Positions 1-7,485 are shown, numbered from the stretch's first letter. The stretch: DNA of 16,702 nucleotides from Erysipelotrichaceae bacterium (GCA_018365815.1 JAGZJH010000042.1:1-16702); one strand, 5' to 3'. The notes: generated by a model from the letters alone, not told the origin. Translations and numbers: made by a program.

Positions 1-7
1 TCATCAT

Positions 8-53
8 TAAATTCCTCATCTTTCTTATGTTAATAATTTATGACATTATACCA
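8..53 (-). promoter_or_regulatory. Promoter and RBS of a gene leaving the left edge
   Basis: Read on the minus strand, an extended -10 (TG at 53-52, one base, then TATAAT at 50-45) is followed by a GAGGA ribosome binding site at 17-13. An ATG at 7-5 follows after a 5-base gap, with a second ATG directly after it. Only two codons of the gene lie in the window, so its product cannot be told. There is no good -35, which is usual for extended -10 promoters. The group II intron remnant starts about 50 bases upstream in the opposite direction. Confidence 0.5.
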
Positions 54-100
54 TAAGATGCTTTAATTCTTACATTTAACCGGTACGGTTTTTATTCTAG

Positions 101-687
101 CATCAGTTCAAAAGCAAAAGAAGTGCAATGAGAGTCAAAGAAACGGTGACAAGATATTTAGAAGAGAAATTATTCGTAAAAGTAAATCAAGAGAAAACAG
201 AGGTAGCCTATATAACAAAGATAAAATTCTTAGGATTTGGATTTTATATAGAGAAGAGTGGTAACGTACGAATCACTGTTCACAAGAAATCTAAAAAAAA
301 GATGAAAAAGAGAATAAGGGAAATTACCAAAAGAAATAGAGCAATATCAAGTAAACAACTTGTAAAAGAACTTGAAATGTTTATAAGCGGATGGGTCAAT
401 TATTATAAGATAGCTGATATGAAGAAATATCTTAAAGAAGTGGATTCATGGATAAGACGAAGAATAAGAATGATATATTGGAAAAGATGGAAATTGGTAA
501 GAACGAAGTATAGGAATTTACAAAATCTAGGTATCAATAAAAGTAAGGCATGGGAATGGGCAAACACAAGAAAAAGCTACAGGCACATAGCCAATAGCTT
601 CATACTCTCTAGAACACTAACAAATGAGGTATTAAAAATATACGATTTATAAGTGCACTAGATTATTACAACTCTATAAACTTATGA
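101..687 (+). pseudogene. ltrA: Group II intron reverse transcriptase/maturase, C-terminal fragment
   Basis: The reading frame carries the end of the RT thumb and the maturase (X/GIIM) domain. Visible motifs are a FKSKRSA-like stretch from about 107, VNQEKTEV, KFLGFGF, the FISGWVNYY signature and a basic WIRRRIR...WKRW tail. An internal ATG at 128 opens a 174-codon frame, but it is only an internal Met of the parent protein and has no ribosome binding site. The YADD active-site region is missing. The frame stops with TAA at 650-652. Moving one base there restores a family-like ending (SALDYYNSINL) closed by TGA at 685-687, so one base has probably been lost near 650. The parent protein would be about 400-600 residues; roughly 190 remain. 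Confidence 0.8.
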
Positions 688-688
688 A

Positions 689-753
689 ACGCCGTGTAGG
701 GAACCCTACGCACGGTGTTGTGAAAGGGGCGAAAGATTATAATTCTTAGCCCC
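689..753 (+). ncRNA. Group II intron domains V and VI
   Basis: Domain V is 689-718. A lower stem pairs ACGCCGTG with CACGGTGT, a two-base CG bulge follows the upper stem, and TAGG pairs with CCTA around a GAAC tetraloop. This is the catalytic-triad helix layout of bacterial group II introns. Domain VI follows: GGGGC at 726-730 pairs with GCCCC at 749-753 around an A-rich interior that would hold the branch-point adenosine. The 3' splice boundary should lie near 761. Structure is intact, although the rest of the ribozyme is gone. Confidence 0.8.
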
Positions 754-786
754 TATTCAATTTATAATTATACAATTATTTTAAAT

Positions 787-829
787 AAAAAAGTATTGAA
801 GTTAACGACTCGTTTCTTTCAATACTTTT
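787..829 (-). terminator. Intrinsic terminator of the PHP phosphatase gene
   Basis: Twelve paired bases (818-829 with 789-800) are followed on the minus strand by a T run. The 5' arm lies inside the last codons of the gene and the stop codon 802-804 lies in the loop side, so the terminator partly overlaps the coding sequence. Confidence 0.85.
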
Positions 830-1605
830 ATTCTTTCAGACATTTCTTTAATATATTTACCGACATCTTGATAAGTGTGGGCATCACTTGAAGTCACGAT
901 ATTGACACCATGATCAATTAAAATTTTGAGTAATGTTTCATTTAATCCTAAGTCTTGATGATGATAACGATAAAAACAACCGCTATTACATTCCACAATT
1001 ATTTGATGTTTAATTAACAAATCTGCAATTTCATGATAAGTCGGTATTAAGTCATAACTAGGATAAAGGTTAAATAATTTAATTGTATCCATATGACCGA
1101 TTTGAGTAAATAAATGAGATTTAATTAAATCCTTAACACTATTATAATATGTTTTATAAATATCATCAATTGAATAACGATGCCATAAAATCTCTAATGA
1201 TATGGGATTAAAATCATAGGCTAAATGATAAACGTGATGAACACTCCCAATCGCAAAATCATAATTAAATGTACTTAACATTTGATGAATAAAACTTTCT
1301 TTTTCTTTAAAATAACATACCTCTAAACCAAAATTCACTTTAATGGGTAAATCTAATTGACGTATTTTTAAGATGAATTGGTGATAATCTTGAATAGAAA
1401 TTAACTCCTTTTGATCAAACCATTGTTTCATTTGACTAGAAGAATTGATGGTATCTTCGTAAAGAAAAGCCCATTCTTTAAAACGATGTGTGTGTTCTAA
1501 TAAATTAATTTCATCAAGTCCTAAAGTTAATGCTTGATTTACATATTGCATAATATGATCAAGAGTATAAGGACTTTTTTCGATATGGATATGTGCATCG
1601 ATCAT
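802..1605 (-). CDS. PHP-family histidinol-phosphatase-like protein
   Basis: A 267-residue PHP-domain phosphoesterase of the HisJ/HisK type. The family hydrolyses L-histidinol phosphate in histidine synthesis, in the cytoplasm, with a cluster of two or three metal ions. Metal-ligand motifs are visible in order: DAHIHI at residues 3-8, an EHTH motif near 37-40, GLEVCYF with its Glu near 94, GSVHHVYH, GHMDTIK, VECNSG and SSDAH near the C-terminus. Length matches the family (about 260-280). The ATG at 1605 follows a GAGGTG site at good distance. No other histidine-synthesis gene lies nearby, so it may be an orphan enzyme or act on another phosphate ester; PHP proteins are easily over-assigned. 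It is transcribed alone and divergently from fruK. Confidence 0.8.
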   Translation of the reverse strand: MIDAHIHIEKSPYTLDHIMQYVNQALTLGLDEINLLEHTHRFKEWAFLYEDTINSSSQMKQWFDQKELISIQDYHQFILKIRQLDLPIKVNFGLEVCYFKEKESFIHQMLSTFNYDFAIGSVHHVYHLAYDFNPISLEILWHRYSIDDIYKTYYNSVKDLIKSHLFTQIGHMDTIKLFNLYPSYDLIPTYHEIADLLIKHQIIVECNSGCFYRYHHQDLGLNETLLKILIDHGVNIVTSSDAHTYQDVGKYIKEMSERIKVLKETSR

Positions 1606-1622
1606 AAACTCACCTCTTTAAA

Positions 1623-1631
1623 ATTTTAACA
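1623..1631 (-). promoter_or_regulatory. Candidate promoter of the PHP phosphatase gene
   Basis: On the minus strand an extended -10 reads TG at 1631-1630, T at 1629, then TAAAAT at 1628-1623, about 18 bases before the start codon. No good -35 is visible, so this is a weak call. Confidence 0.35.
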
Positions 1632-1639
1632 AATATCAT

Positions 1640-1668
1640 TTGAATTTACTAGATTAAAATGATTTAAT
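1640..1668 (+). promoter_or_regulatory. Promoter of fruK
   Basis: TTGAAT at 1640-1645 and TTTAAT at 1663-1668 are separated by exactly 17 bases. Transcription would start about 18 bases before the ATG. A 7-base inverted repeat (ATCATTT / AAATGAT) spans the promoter and could be an operator, but nothing identifies the regulator. Confidence 0.5.
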
Positions 1669-1693
1669 AATAATTAAGGAAGGAAGTGAAATC

Positions 1694-2602
1694 ATGATTT
1701 ATACTTTAACGATGAATCCTGCTTTAGATTATTTGGTTGAAGTTGATAAGTTAAATATTGGACGAGTTAATAAAACTTCTACTACTAATTATCAAGCAGG
1801 TGGTAAAGGAATTAATGTTTCAATTGTATTAAAAAATTTAGGAACAGATTCAGTCGCATTAGGTTATTTAGGTGGTTTTGTGGGAGAGGCCATTCAAAGT
1901 CATTTAAAAAAAATGGGGATTAAAGAAGACATGATTCATGTAGAAGGTAATTCGAGAATTAATGTCAAAATTAAAAGTAAGCAAGAAACAGAATTAAATG
2001 CTGATGGTCCTAAGATTAGTGCAGTCCATTTAAAACAGTTAATTGATAAAGTGAAGTCTTTTAAATCAACTGATTATTTAATCATGGCAGGAAGTATACC
2101 GACAAGTGTGGAAGAAAATATTTATCGTGTATTGATGCAAAATACAAAAGCCAATGTGATTGTAGATACAACAGGTAAAGCGTTATTAGATGTACTTCAA
2201 TATCGACCTTTTTTAATAAAACCTAATAATCATGAATTAGGTGAATTGTTTAACACAAGTTTATGGGGGCATGAAGAAATTTATAAATATGCGTTAAAAT
2301 TACAAGATTTAGGTGCAAGAAATATTATCGTTTCAATGGCAGATAAAGGGGCTTTATTAATCTTAGAAAATAAGGAAATGTATTTTTGTGAAGCGGTGAA
2401 TGGAACGGTGTTAAATTCAGTGGGTGCCGGAGATTCAGTCGTTGCGGGATTTTTACATCAATATTTAAAATGCAAAGATATACTAGAAGCCTTTAAATTT
2501 GCTTGTGCAACGGGTTCGGCCACTGCTTTTAGTACCTTTTTAGCGACTAAAAATAAAGTCGATGGGATTTATAATGAACAAACGATGGTAAAAATTAAAT
2601 AA
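1694..2602 (+). CDS. fruK: 1-phosphofructokinase
   Basis: A 302-residue PfkB/ribokinase-family kinase. FruK phosphorylates fructose 1-phosphate to fructose 1,6-bisphosphate with ATP, after fructose uptake by a PTS, in the cytoplasm. Visible motifs: the N-terminal TLTMNPALDY substrate region, AGGKGINVS (PfkB signature 1) near residues 36-44, ETELNADGP in the FruK-type sugar-phosphate loop, and VGAGDSVVAGF with catalytic-base Asp near residue 247. Length is normal. The start has a strong AAGGAAG site seven to nine bases upstream. Unlike most fru operons there is no adjacent FruR regulator or PTS fructose permease, so the transporter must be elsewhere. The close relative tagatose-6-phosphate kinase (LacC) cannot be fully excluded, but the NADGP loop favours FruK. 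Confidence 0.88.
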   Translation: MIYTLTMNPALDYLVEVDKLNIGRVNKTSTTNYQAGGKGINVSIVLKNLGTDSVALGYLGGFVGEAIQSHLKKMGIKEDMIHVEGNSRINVKIKSKQETELNADGPKISAVHLKQLIDKVKSFKSTDYLIMAGSIPTSVEENIYRVLMQNTKANVIVDTTGKALLDVLQYRPFLIKPNNHELGELFNTSLWGHEEIYKYALKLQDLGARNIIVSMADKGALLILENKEMYFCEAVNGTVLNSVGAGDSVVAGFLHQYLKCKDILEAFKFACATGSATAFSTFLATKNKVDGIYNEQTMVKIK

Positions 2603-2616
2603 AACCGGGAATAATA

Positions 2617-2645
2617 TTGACATCACTAAGGTCGTTTGGTATTCT
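2617..2645 (+). promoter_or_regulatory. Promoter of the T-box-metG unit
   Basis: A perfect -35 TTGACA at 2617-2622, a 17-base spacer, and TATTCT at 2640-2645, which also has a TGG extension. Transcription should begin near 2652, just before T-box Stem I. It lies directly after fruK, so metG has its own promoter. Confidence 0.8.
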
Positions 2646-2651
2646 TTATTT

Positions 2652-2866
2652 ATAAAATGCAAAGATTGGAAAAGTAGTTAAATTAACTGATATAGAGAGT
2701 CTATGAATGGTGGAAATAGATGAAGTTGTTTAATGAAAATGGCCCATGAGCAGTGACTTTGAATAGTTAGGAGTCAACGTTAGCCGCGTTAAGGAATGAG
2801 TGCATACGAAAGTATGAAAAAAGGTGGTACCGCGATTAATTCGTCCTTTATTAAGGACGTTTTTTT
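2652..2866 (+). promoter_or_regulatory. T-box leader (tRNA-Met sensing) of metG
   Basis: The leader has the hallmarks of a T-box. There is an AGAGAG bulge at 2694-2699, an apical stem closing a GGTGGAAA loop near 2705-2716, and the conserved AAGGTGGTACCGCG box at 2821-2834, followed by a terminator hairpin. The best specifier candidate is ATG at 2739-2741 in the GAAAATGGCCC segment. The TGGT at 2825-2828 would pair with an ACCA tRNA end, fitting tRNA-Met with an A discriminator. Uncharged tRNA-Met should stabilise the antiterminator and allow metG transcription when methionine is short. The exact stem II/III borders were not folded. Confidence 0.93.
2842..2866 (+). terminator. T-box regulated terminator
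   Basis: CGTCCTT at 2842-2848 pairs with AAGGACG at 2853-2859, followed by seven T. It is the conditional terminator that competes with the T-box antiterminator upstream of metG. Confidence 0.9.
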
Positions 2867-2887
2867 ATTTTAAAGGAGGACATAAAG

Positions 2888-4819
2888 ATGTGTAAAAATG
2901 AAAAAGATTATTACATTACAACGGCAATTGCATATACATCAGGAAAACCGCATATCGGAAATACTTATGAAATTATATTAGCAGATGCCATTGCGAGATT
3001 TAAAAGAGAACAAGGTTATAATGTTCATTTTCAAACCGGAACAGACGAACACGGACAAAAAATTCAATTAAAAGCAGATGCTAAAAACATTTCTCCTAAG
3101 CAATTTGTAGATGATATTGCCGGGGAAATAAAACATATTTGGGATTTAATGGATACTTCATATGATCGTTTCATGAGAACAACAGACAAGTACCATGAAC
3201 AACAAGTACAAAAAATATTTGAAAAATTATATAATCAAGGAGATATTTATTTAAGCCAATATGAAGGATTATATTGCACCGACTGTGAATCTTTCTTTAC
3301 TGAAAGTCAATTAGTCGATGGAATGTGCCCGGATTGTGGACGACCAGTTAAACCTGCCAAAGAAGAAGCTTATTTCTTTAAACTATCAAAATATGCAGAT
3401 CGTTTAATTGAACATATCAATACTCATCCTGAATTTATTCAGCCAGTTTCACGTAAAAATGAAATGATGAATAACTTCTTATTACCAGGATTACAAGATT
3501 TATGTGTTAGCCGTACAACTTTTGATTGGGGAATTAAAGTACCATTCAATTCTAAACATGTTGTTTACGTATGGATCGATGCATTAACTAATTATATTAC
3601 TGGATTAGGATATGATGTAGATGGTCAACATGGGGAATTATTTAAAAAATACTGGCCTGCTAATTTACATTTAGTTGGAAAAGATATTATTCGTTTCCAT
3701 ACGATCTATTGGCCAATTATGTTAATGGCATTAGATATCCCATTACCAAAACAAGTATTTGGACACCCTTGGTTATTACAAGGCGATGGAAAAATGTCAA
3801 AATCAAAAGGAAATGTAATTTATGCAGATGATTTAGTTAATCTATTTGGTGTAGATGCAGTCAGATATTTTGTATTACATGAAATTCCTTTTGAAAATGA
3901 CGGAACTATCACATGGGATTTATTAGTTGAAAGAATTAATTCAGATTTAGCGAATATTTTAGGAAATTTAGTTAATCGTACAGTAGCGATGGCTAATAAA
4001 TATTTCAATGGTGTGATTGAAAACAAAAATGTGAGTGAAGATGTAGACCAAGAATTAATTCAATTAGCCATTGAAACACCTATTAAAGTACAAGCTAAAA
4101 TGGAAGAATTAAGAGTTGCCGATGCGATTGATGAAATTTTTAAATTATTAAGAAGAACAAATAAATACATTGATGAAACAATGCCATGGGCTTTAGCAAA
4201 AGATGAAACAAAACAAGATCGTTTAGCGACTGTGTTATATCACTTAGCAGAAAGTATTCGTTTTAGTGCAGTATGTTTAAAAGCATTCTTACCTTCAACA
4301 GCAACTAAAATTTTAACTCAAATTAATTGTGAATTAGATACACTACAATCTTTACAAACATTTGGGGGATATGTTTCTGGAACTAAAGTAGTTGAAAAAC
4401 CGGAAATGTTATTTGCTCGTTTAGATATGAAAGATATTCAACCTAAAATTGATGCATTAATGCCTAAAAAAGAGGAGGAAGTTAAAAAAGAAGAATCATT
4501 GATTACAATTGACGATTTCAACAAAGTTGAATTAACAGTCGGAACAGTTGAAAAATGTGAAAAACACCCAAGTGCAGATCGTTTATTAGTTTCACAAATC
4601 AATATTGGTAAAGAAACACGTCAAATTGTCAGTGGAATTGCTGAATATTTTAGCCCAGAAGAAATGGTAGGTAAAAAAGTAATTGTAGTAAGTAATTTAA
4701 AACCTGCAAAACTTCGTGGCGTAGAATCACAAGGAATGATTTTAGCAGGATCTACAAAAAAAGATTTAGATTTAGTGACATTAGTTAAAGATTTACCTGA
4801 CGGGACAAGAATTAAATAA
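2888..4819 (+). CDS. metG: Methionyl-tRNA synthetase
   Basis: A 643-residue class I synthetase that charges tRNA-Met in the cytoplasm. Seen in order: the HIGH-type motif HIGN at residues 22-25, a zinc knuckle with two CxxC pairs (CTDC and CPDC), a KMSKS loop at residues 302-306, the alpha-helical anticodon-binding domain, and a C-terminal Trbp111/EMAP-II-type tRNA-binding domain from about residue 537 (VGTVEKCEKHPSADRL, QIVSGIAEYF, NLKPAKLRG). A charged linker rich in Lys and Glu joins the last two. Length fits the dimeric MetG form with the appended domain. The ATG follows AAAGGAGGA at ideal spacing, and the T-box directly upstream confirms the amino acid. It ends in its own strong terminator, so it is monocistronic. 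Confidence 0.98.
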   Translation: MCKNEKDYYITTAIAYTSGKPHIGNTYEIILADAIARFKREQGYNVHFQTGTDEHGQKIQLKADAKNISPKQFVDDIAGEIKHIWDLMDTSYDRFMRTTDKYHEQQVQKIFEKLYNQGDIYLSQYEGLYCTDCESFFTESQLVDGMCPDCGRPVKPAKEEAYFFKLSKYADRLIEHINTHPEFIQPVSRKNEMMNNFLLPGLQDLCVSRTTFDWGIKVPFNSKHVVYVWIDALTNYITGLGYDVDGQHGELFKKYWPANLHLVGKDIIRFHTIYWPIMLMALDIPLPKQVFGHPWLLQGDGKMSKSKGNVIYADDLVNLFGVDAVRYFVLHEIPFENDGTITWDLLVERINSDLANILGNLVNRTVAMANKYFNGVIENKNVSEDVDQELIQLAIETPIKVQAKMEELRVADAIDEIFKLLRRTNKYIDETMPWALAKDETKQDRLATVLYHLAESIRFSAVCLKAFLPSTATKILTQINCELDTLQSLQTFGGYVSGTKVVEKPEMLFARLDMKDIQPKIDALMPKKEEEVKKEESLITIDDFNKVELTVGTVEKCEKHPSADRLLVSQINIGKETRQIVSGIAEYFSPEEMVGKKVIVVSNLKPAKLRGVESQGMILAGSTKKDLDLVTLVKDLPDGTRIK

Positions 4820-4828
4820 AAATTGAGG

Positions 4829-4876
4829 GGCTAAGCGAATTCAACTTCCAATGAAGTTATTTCGTTATAGCCTTTT
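4829..4876 (+). terminator. Intrinsic terminator of metG
   Basis: A long hairpin: GGCTA pairs with TAGCC, AGCGAA with TTCGTT (one G-T pair), and an inner AACTTC/GAAGTT stem closes on CAAT. A TTTT run follows. Confidence 0.85.
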
Positions 4877-4919
4877 GTCTTGTAAATGGTTAAACTATAT
4901 TAGAAAAAAAGAGTGAAAA

Positions 4920-5570
4920 ATGGAAATTAAATATCGTCAAATACAAAAAGAAGAATATCCAGAAAGTGAAAATATCATTCGTGAAGCATTTTAGAATTAT
5001 TATGCGCCAGGTTGTACAGAACATTATTTAATGCATATTATGAGAAATAGTCCTAAATTTATCTATGAATTAGATATTGTAGCAGTAAATAAAGATCAAA
5101 TTGTTGGATAAATTATTTTTATGGAAGGAACTATTAAAAGCGATAATGGAAAAGTATATAAAGTATTATCTTTAGGGCCAATTGGGGTATTACCTGAGTA
5201 TCAACATTTAGGAATAGGAACGAAGTTAATTGAACATGCTTATGAAATTGCTTCTAAATTAGATTATCGTGCTATCTTATTATGTGGTAATCCGGCGTTT
5301 TATGAAAAACAAGGATTTGTTCCAGCTAAAAAATTTAACATTAGAAATGCAGAAAATTATTATTTCGAAGCATTGCAAATTCGTGAGTTATATAAAAATT
5401 CAATGGCTAATATTAGTGGTCAATATTATGAAGATGAAATTTACTTTTTTGATGAAGCAAAGGCAGATGAATTTGATGCAAACTTTCCGCCAAAAGAAAA
5501 AGTAGAGGGAAATGAAAGTCAACAATTCTTTAATGAATTTTCTCAAAGGGTTGAAAAGTATAATCAATAA
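4920..5570 (+). pseudogene. GNAT N-acetyltransferase with two in-frame stops
   Basis: One continuous frame of 217 codons from ATG 4920 encodes a YhbS-like GNAT acetyltransferase, interrupted by TAG at 4992-4994 and TAA at 5109-5111. Neither stop shifts the frame. The first falls in IREAF-stop-NYYAPG, where a Trp codon (TGG) one transition away fits. Acetyl-CoA-binding motif A is intact: LGPIGVLPEYQHLGIGTKLIEHA near residues 85-107, followed by the motif B FYEKQGF. A long C-terminal tail (about 80 residues) follows, as in YhbS relatives. An internal ATG at 5121 could start a 149-residue C-terminal product, but no ribosome binding site precedes it and it would lack the N-terminal GNAT strands. 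Substrate unknown. Two independent stops make sequencing error less likely than decay. Confidence 0.82.
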
Positions 5571-5598
5571 TACCGTCATTTTATAAAACTAAAAATAA

Positions 5599-5991
5599 AT
5601 CTCACTTCTTTTAATATGTGTTTTTCTTGATAAAAAGCTTTATCCAGAACTACAACAACATTATTGTGCAAATCCTAATTTAGGAGTTTATCCATCTTAT
5701 CATGTTGGTGATGAGTTTGTATTTTATCGTGATGATCAAAGAGATGATTTTTGGCATATGCGATTAAATACTTTAACTCAAACAACCGGTGATGCTGATC
5801 AGGTAGCAGTTGGACCAAAACTTCCATTTTGTTCAGAAGCATGGGACGCAATTTCTCGTTATATTTATACTGGACTTCAAGGGGGTTCAATCATGAAAGA
5901 TTGGATGAAAGATGAAAATACAATGATTACGTGTTGTTCAGATGGGACAAGACCGGTCATATTTAAAATCGAACGAATTGATTATGAGTAA
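5599..5991 (+). pseudogene. TIGR04076-like protein, start lost
   Basis: The open frame from 5599 gives about 130 codons resembling the small TIGR04076 family. Visible are LDKKLYPELQQHYCANPN, VGDEFVF, FCSEAWDAI and the family-like ending MITCCSDGTRPVIFKIERI. Function of the family is unknown; the paired Cys near the C-terminus and one near the N-terminus stand out. No ATG, GTG or TTG lies in frame before the internal ATG at 5758, which cuts away the first third and has no ribosome binding site. The true N-terminus (usually an M-x(2-4)-hydrophobic-strand start) seems replaced by LLICVFLDKK. It lies 28 bases after the broken GNAT gene on the same strand, so both may have been one transcript. An ATA or other rare start cannot be excluded. 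Confidence 0.62.
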
Positions 5992-6016
5992 ATATCATTT
6001 TGAATTTAAAAATTAT

Positions 6017-6044
6017 GGCTATATCTTTAGGGTATAGTCTTTTT
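6017..6044 (+). terminator. Intrinsic terminator after the TIGR04076-like gene
   Basis: GGCTATA at 6017-6023 pairs with TATAGTC at 6033-6039 (one G-T pair), followed by five T. Confidence 0.75.
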
Positions 6045-6088
6045 ATGTTTGAAAATATTGCTTGTTAATTATGATATAAGTTTGAATC

Positions 6089-6118
6089 AAAAAAGATAAA
6101 ATCAAGTGATTTTATCTT
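6089..6118 (-). terminator. Intrinsic terminator of the first alpha/beta hydrolase gene
   Basis: On the minus strand a near-perfect 11-12 base stem (AAGATAAAATC / GATTTTATCTT) is followed by a T run at 6094-6089. The stop codon 6114-6112 lies inside the 5' arm. Confidence 0.85.
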
Positions 6119-7062
6119 ACATAGCGATCAAGAAAGTTTTTTACTTTTTGATGATACAATTCTTCTTCATAAACATGGCTTAATGCATGACCGGCTTCAT
6201 CTATAAGTAACAATTCTTTATCTGCTTGACAAGCTTCATATAATTCATTCACCATTCTTGTGGGAACAAATTCATCTTTTTTACCATGAATAAATAATGT
6301 TGGTGTAACAGATTTTTCGACTTGTTTTAAAGCTGATGCTTCTTTAAAATCATATTTAGCGATTAGTTTTGAAATTAAATTTGAAACATGAAGTATAGGG
6401 AAAACGGGAAGTTTTTTATAGTATTTAAGTTGATGTGCAAATTCGTCCCAAGCACTTGTATAACCACAATCGGCAATAATTGCTTTGACTTGAGAAGGAA
6501 GATGTTCACCACTCGCCATTAATACAGTCGCTGCACCCATTGAAATACCATGTAATACAATTTGAGTTGAAGCATTTTTAAAACTTAAAATATAGTTAAT
6601 CCAACCAATACAATCAATTCGATCCAGCCAACCAAAGCCTATGTATTTTCCCTCACTTTCACCATGAGCACGGTCATCTGGAAGAAGAATGTTGTAACCT
6701 AAGTCATAATAAAATTTCACATAAGTCATATATTCCCTTTCACCATTTGAATGATAACCATGAATAGCAATTAAAGTTTTATTAGTGGGCTCTTTAGCTT
6801 TAATGTATTTTGCTTTTAAAATTAATCCGTCAAATGAAATCATCTCAAGAGTTTCTTTTTCAACAGTTTGGTACCACCCTAAATGAGCTTCATTAAATTC
6901 ATTACGTCTTTTTGTAATTGGATCAATAACCGTTTCTTTTGTAGAAGTTTTTACTTTACTTTTAGGGCGTTTAATTGCATTATTAAAAAAATAATAACTT
7001 ACGCCTAATAACGATAACGCAACTCCGGAAGTTGCAGCGATAACTACTTTTTTCTTATTCAT
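6112..7062 (-). CDS. Membrane-anchored alpha/beta hydrolase
   Basis: A 316-residue serine hydrolase of the YqkD/BEM46-like group. An N-terminal hydrophobic segment (about residues 5-26, after MNKKK) should anchor it in the membrane with the enzyme outside. It has no lipobox and no clear signal-peptidase site. The catalytic triad is visible: Ser174 in GISMG, Asp263 in GKKDEFVP and His292 in EAGHALS. HGYHSNG near residue 101 forms the oxyanion region. The substrate is unknown; esterase or lipase activity is typical. A paralogue with the same layout is encoded at 14791-15720. The ATG follows an AAAGGACA site at good spacing. It is a single-gene unit with its own terminator. Confidence 0.88.
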   Translation of the reverse strand: MNKKKVVIAATSGVALSLLGVSYYFFNNAIKRPKSKVKTSTKETVIDPITKRRNEFNEAHLGWYQTVEKETLEMISFDGLILKAKYIKAKEPTNKTLIAIHGYHSNGEREYMTYVKFYYDLGYNILLPDDRAHGESEGKYIGFGWLDRIDCIGWINYILSFKNASTQIVLHGISMGAATVLMASGEHLPSQVKAIIADCGYTSAWDEFAHQLKYYKKLPVFPILHVSNLISKLIAKYDFKEASALKQVEKSVTPTLFIHGKKDEFVPTRMVNELYEACQADKELLLIDEAGHALSHVYEEELYHQKVKNFLDRYVR

Positions 7063-7234
7063 TATTCTTGTCCTTTCATATAAAATTTATTAATAGAGTG
7101 TTTTTGATTATCTCTATTTGTTTTAACTATTTTATATTTAATACTTCTTTTGTGTATTGATGATGAAGAAGTTTAAATATTTTAATCTTTTTTTATTATT
7201 CATCAACTAATTATAAATTAATAGTTGAAAATAT

Positions 7235-7263
7235 TTGACACTACCATCATGTGAAACCATACT
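7235..7263 (+). promoter_or_regulatory. Candidate upstream promoter toward the deacetylase gene
   Basis: TTGACA at 7235-7240, a 17-base spacer and CATACT at 7258-7263. It would give a leader of about 215 bases before the deacetylase gene, with no recognised riboswitch in it. The -10 is weak. Confidence 0.35.
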
Positions 7264-7383
7264 TTAGAATTATTTAATATCTAATTAAGACATAGTAAAT
7301 ACTATTAAGATTAATTTTGTAAATATGGTTTATGAATTAAAGATTGATTGATTATAATGTTTGTTTCTCCTTTACTTGTTTTT

Positions 7384-7392
7384 ATTATATCA
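7384..7392 (-). promoter_or_regulatory. Candidate promoter toward the first hydrolase gene
   Basis: Minus-strand extended -10: TGA at 7392-7390 then a perfect TATAAT at 7389-7384, with a partial -35 (ATAACA) at 7412-7407. It would give the hydrolase mRNA a leader of roughly 315 bases. Confidence 0.45.
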
Positions 7393-7456
7393 TAACTGAT
7401 AAAATTTGTTATTTTTCAATTTTATAAAATTATTAGGTTTTTATGAATTTCGTGAG

Positions 7457-7462
7457 TATAAT
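7457..7462 (+). promoter_or_regulatory. -10 element of the ChbG-like gene
   Basis: A perfect TATAAT lies 24 bases before the ATG at 7486, giving a leader of only about 17 bases that begins at the GAGGAGG ribosome binding site (7471-7477). There is no good -35. Confidence 0.5.
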
Positions 7463-7485
7463 AAATAAAAGAGGAGGATTTTGAG

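Larger units (their letters stand above)
101..761 (+). mobile_element. 5'-truncated group II intron remnant
   Basis: This is the 3' part of a bacterial group II intron. It holds the C-terminal end of the intron-encoded reverse transcriptase/maturase, then ribozyme domains V and VI, ending near the sequence TATTCAAT at 754-761. Domains I-III and the catalytic reverse transcriptase half are absent, so it cannot splice or move by itself. The left limit is where maturase similarity begins, just after an in-frame TAG at 98-100; the bases before it look unrelated. Loss of the 5' part is the usual product of incomplete target-primed reverse transcription, but later deletion is equally possible. The 3' end lies about 26 bases from the terminator of the convergent gene. 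Confidence 0.8.
7063..7485. other. 423-base divergent intergenic region
   Basis: Very AT-rich spacer between the divergent hydrolase and deacetylase genes. It holds promoter candidates in both directions, listed separately. On the minus strand an AAAGGAGA site follows the 7384-7392 promoter by about 15 bases but meets no ATG, GTG or TTG at proper distance, only a short ATT-led frame. This may be a relic of a lost gene. No RNA structure, tRNA or repeat array was recognised. Confidence 0.5.

Noticed and set aside
3820..4026. Minus-strand open frame inside metG
   Set aside because: Antisense shadow of a clearly coding gene, with no ribosome binding site or family features.
5269..5505. Plus-strand 78-codon frame inside the GNAT pseudogene
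   Set aside because: Shifted-frame shadow; the GNAT frame carries the motifs.
4920..5570. Stop-codon recoding (alternative genetic code) explaining in-frame TAG and TAA
   Set aside because: Both codons serve as normal stops elsewhere in the window and no tRNA or recoding signal is seen.
5675..5890. Minus-strand 71-codon frame over the TIGR04076-like gene
   Set aside because: Antisense shadow; the plus-strand frame shows family-like sequence through the region.
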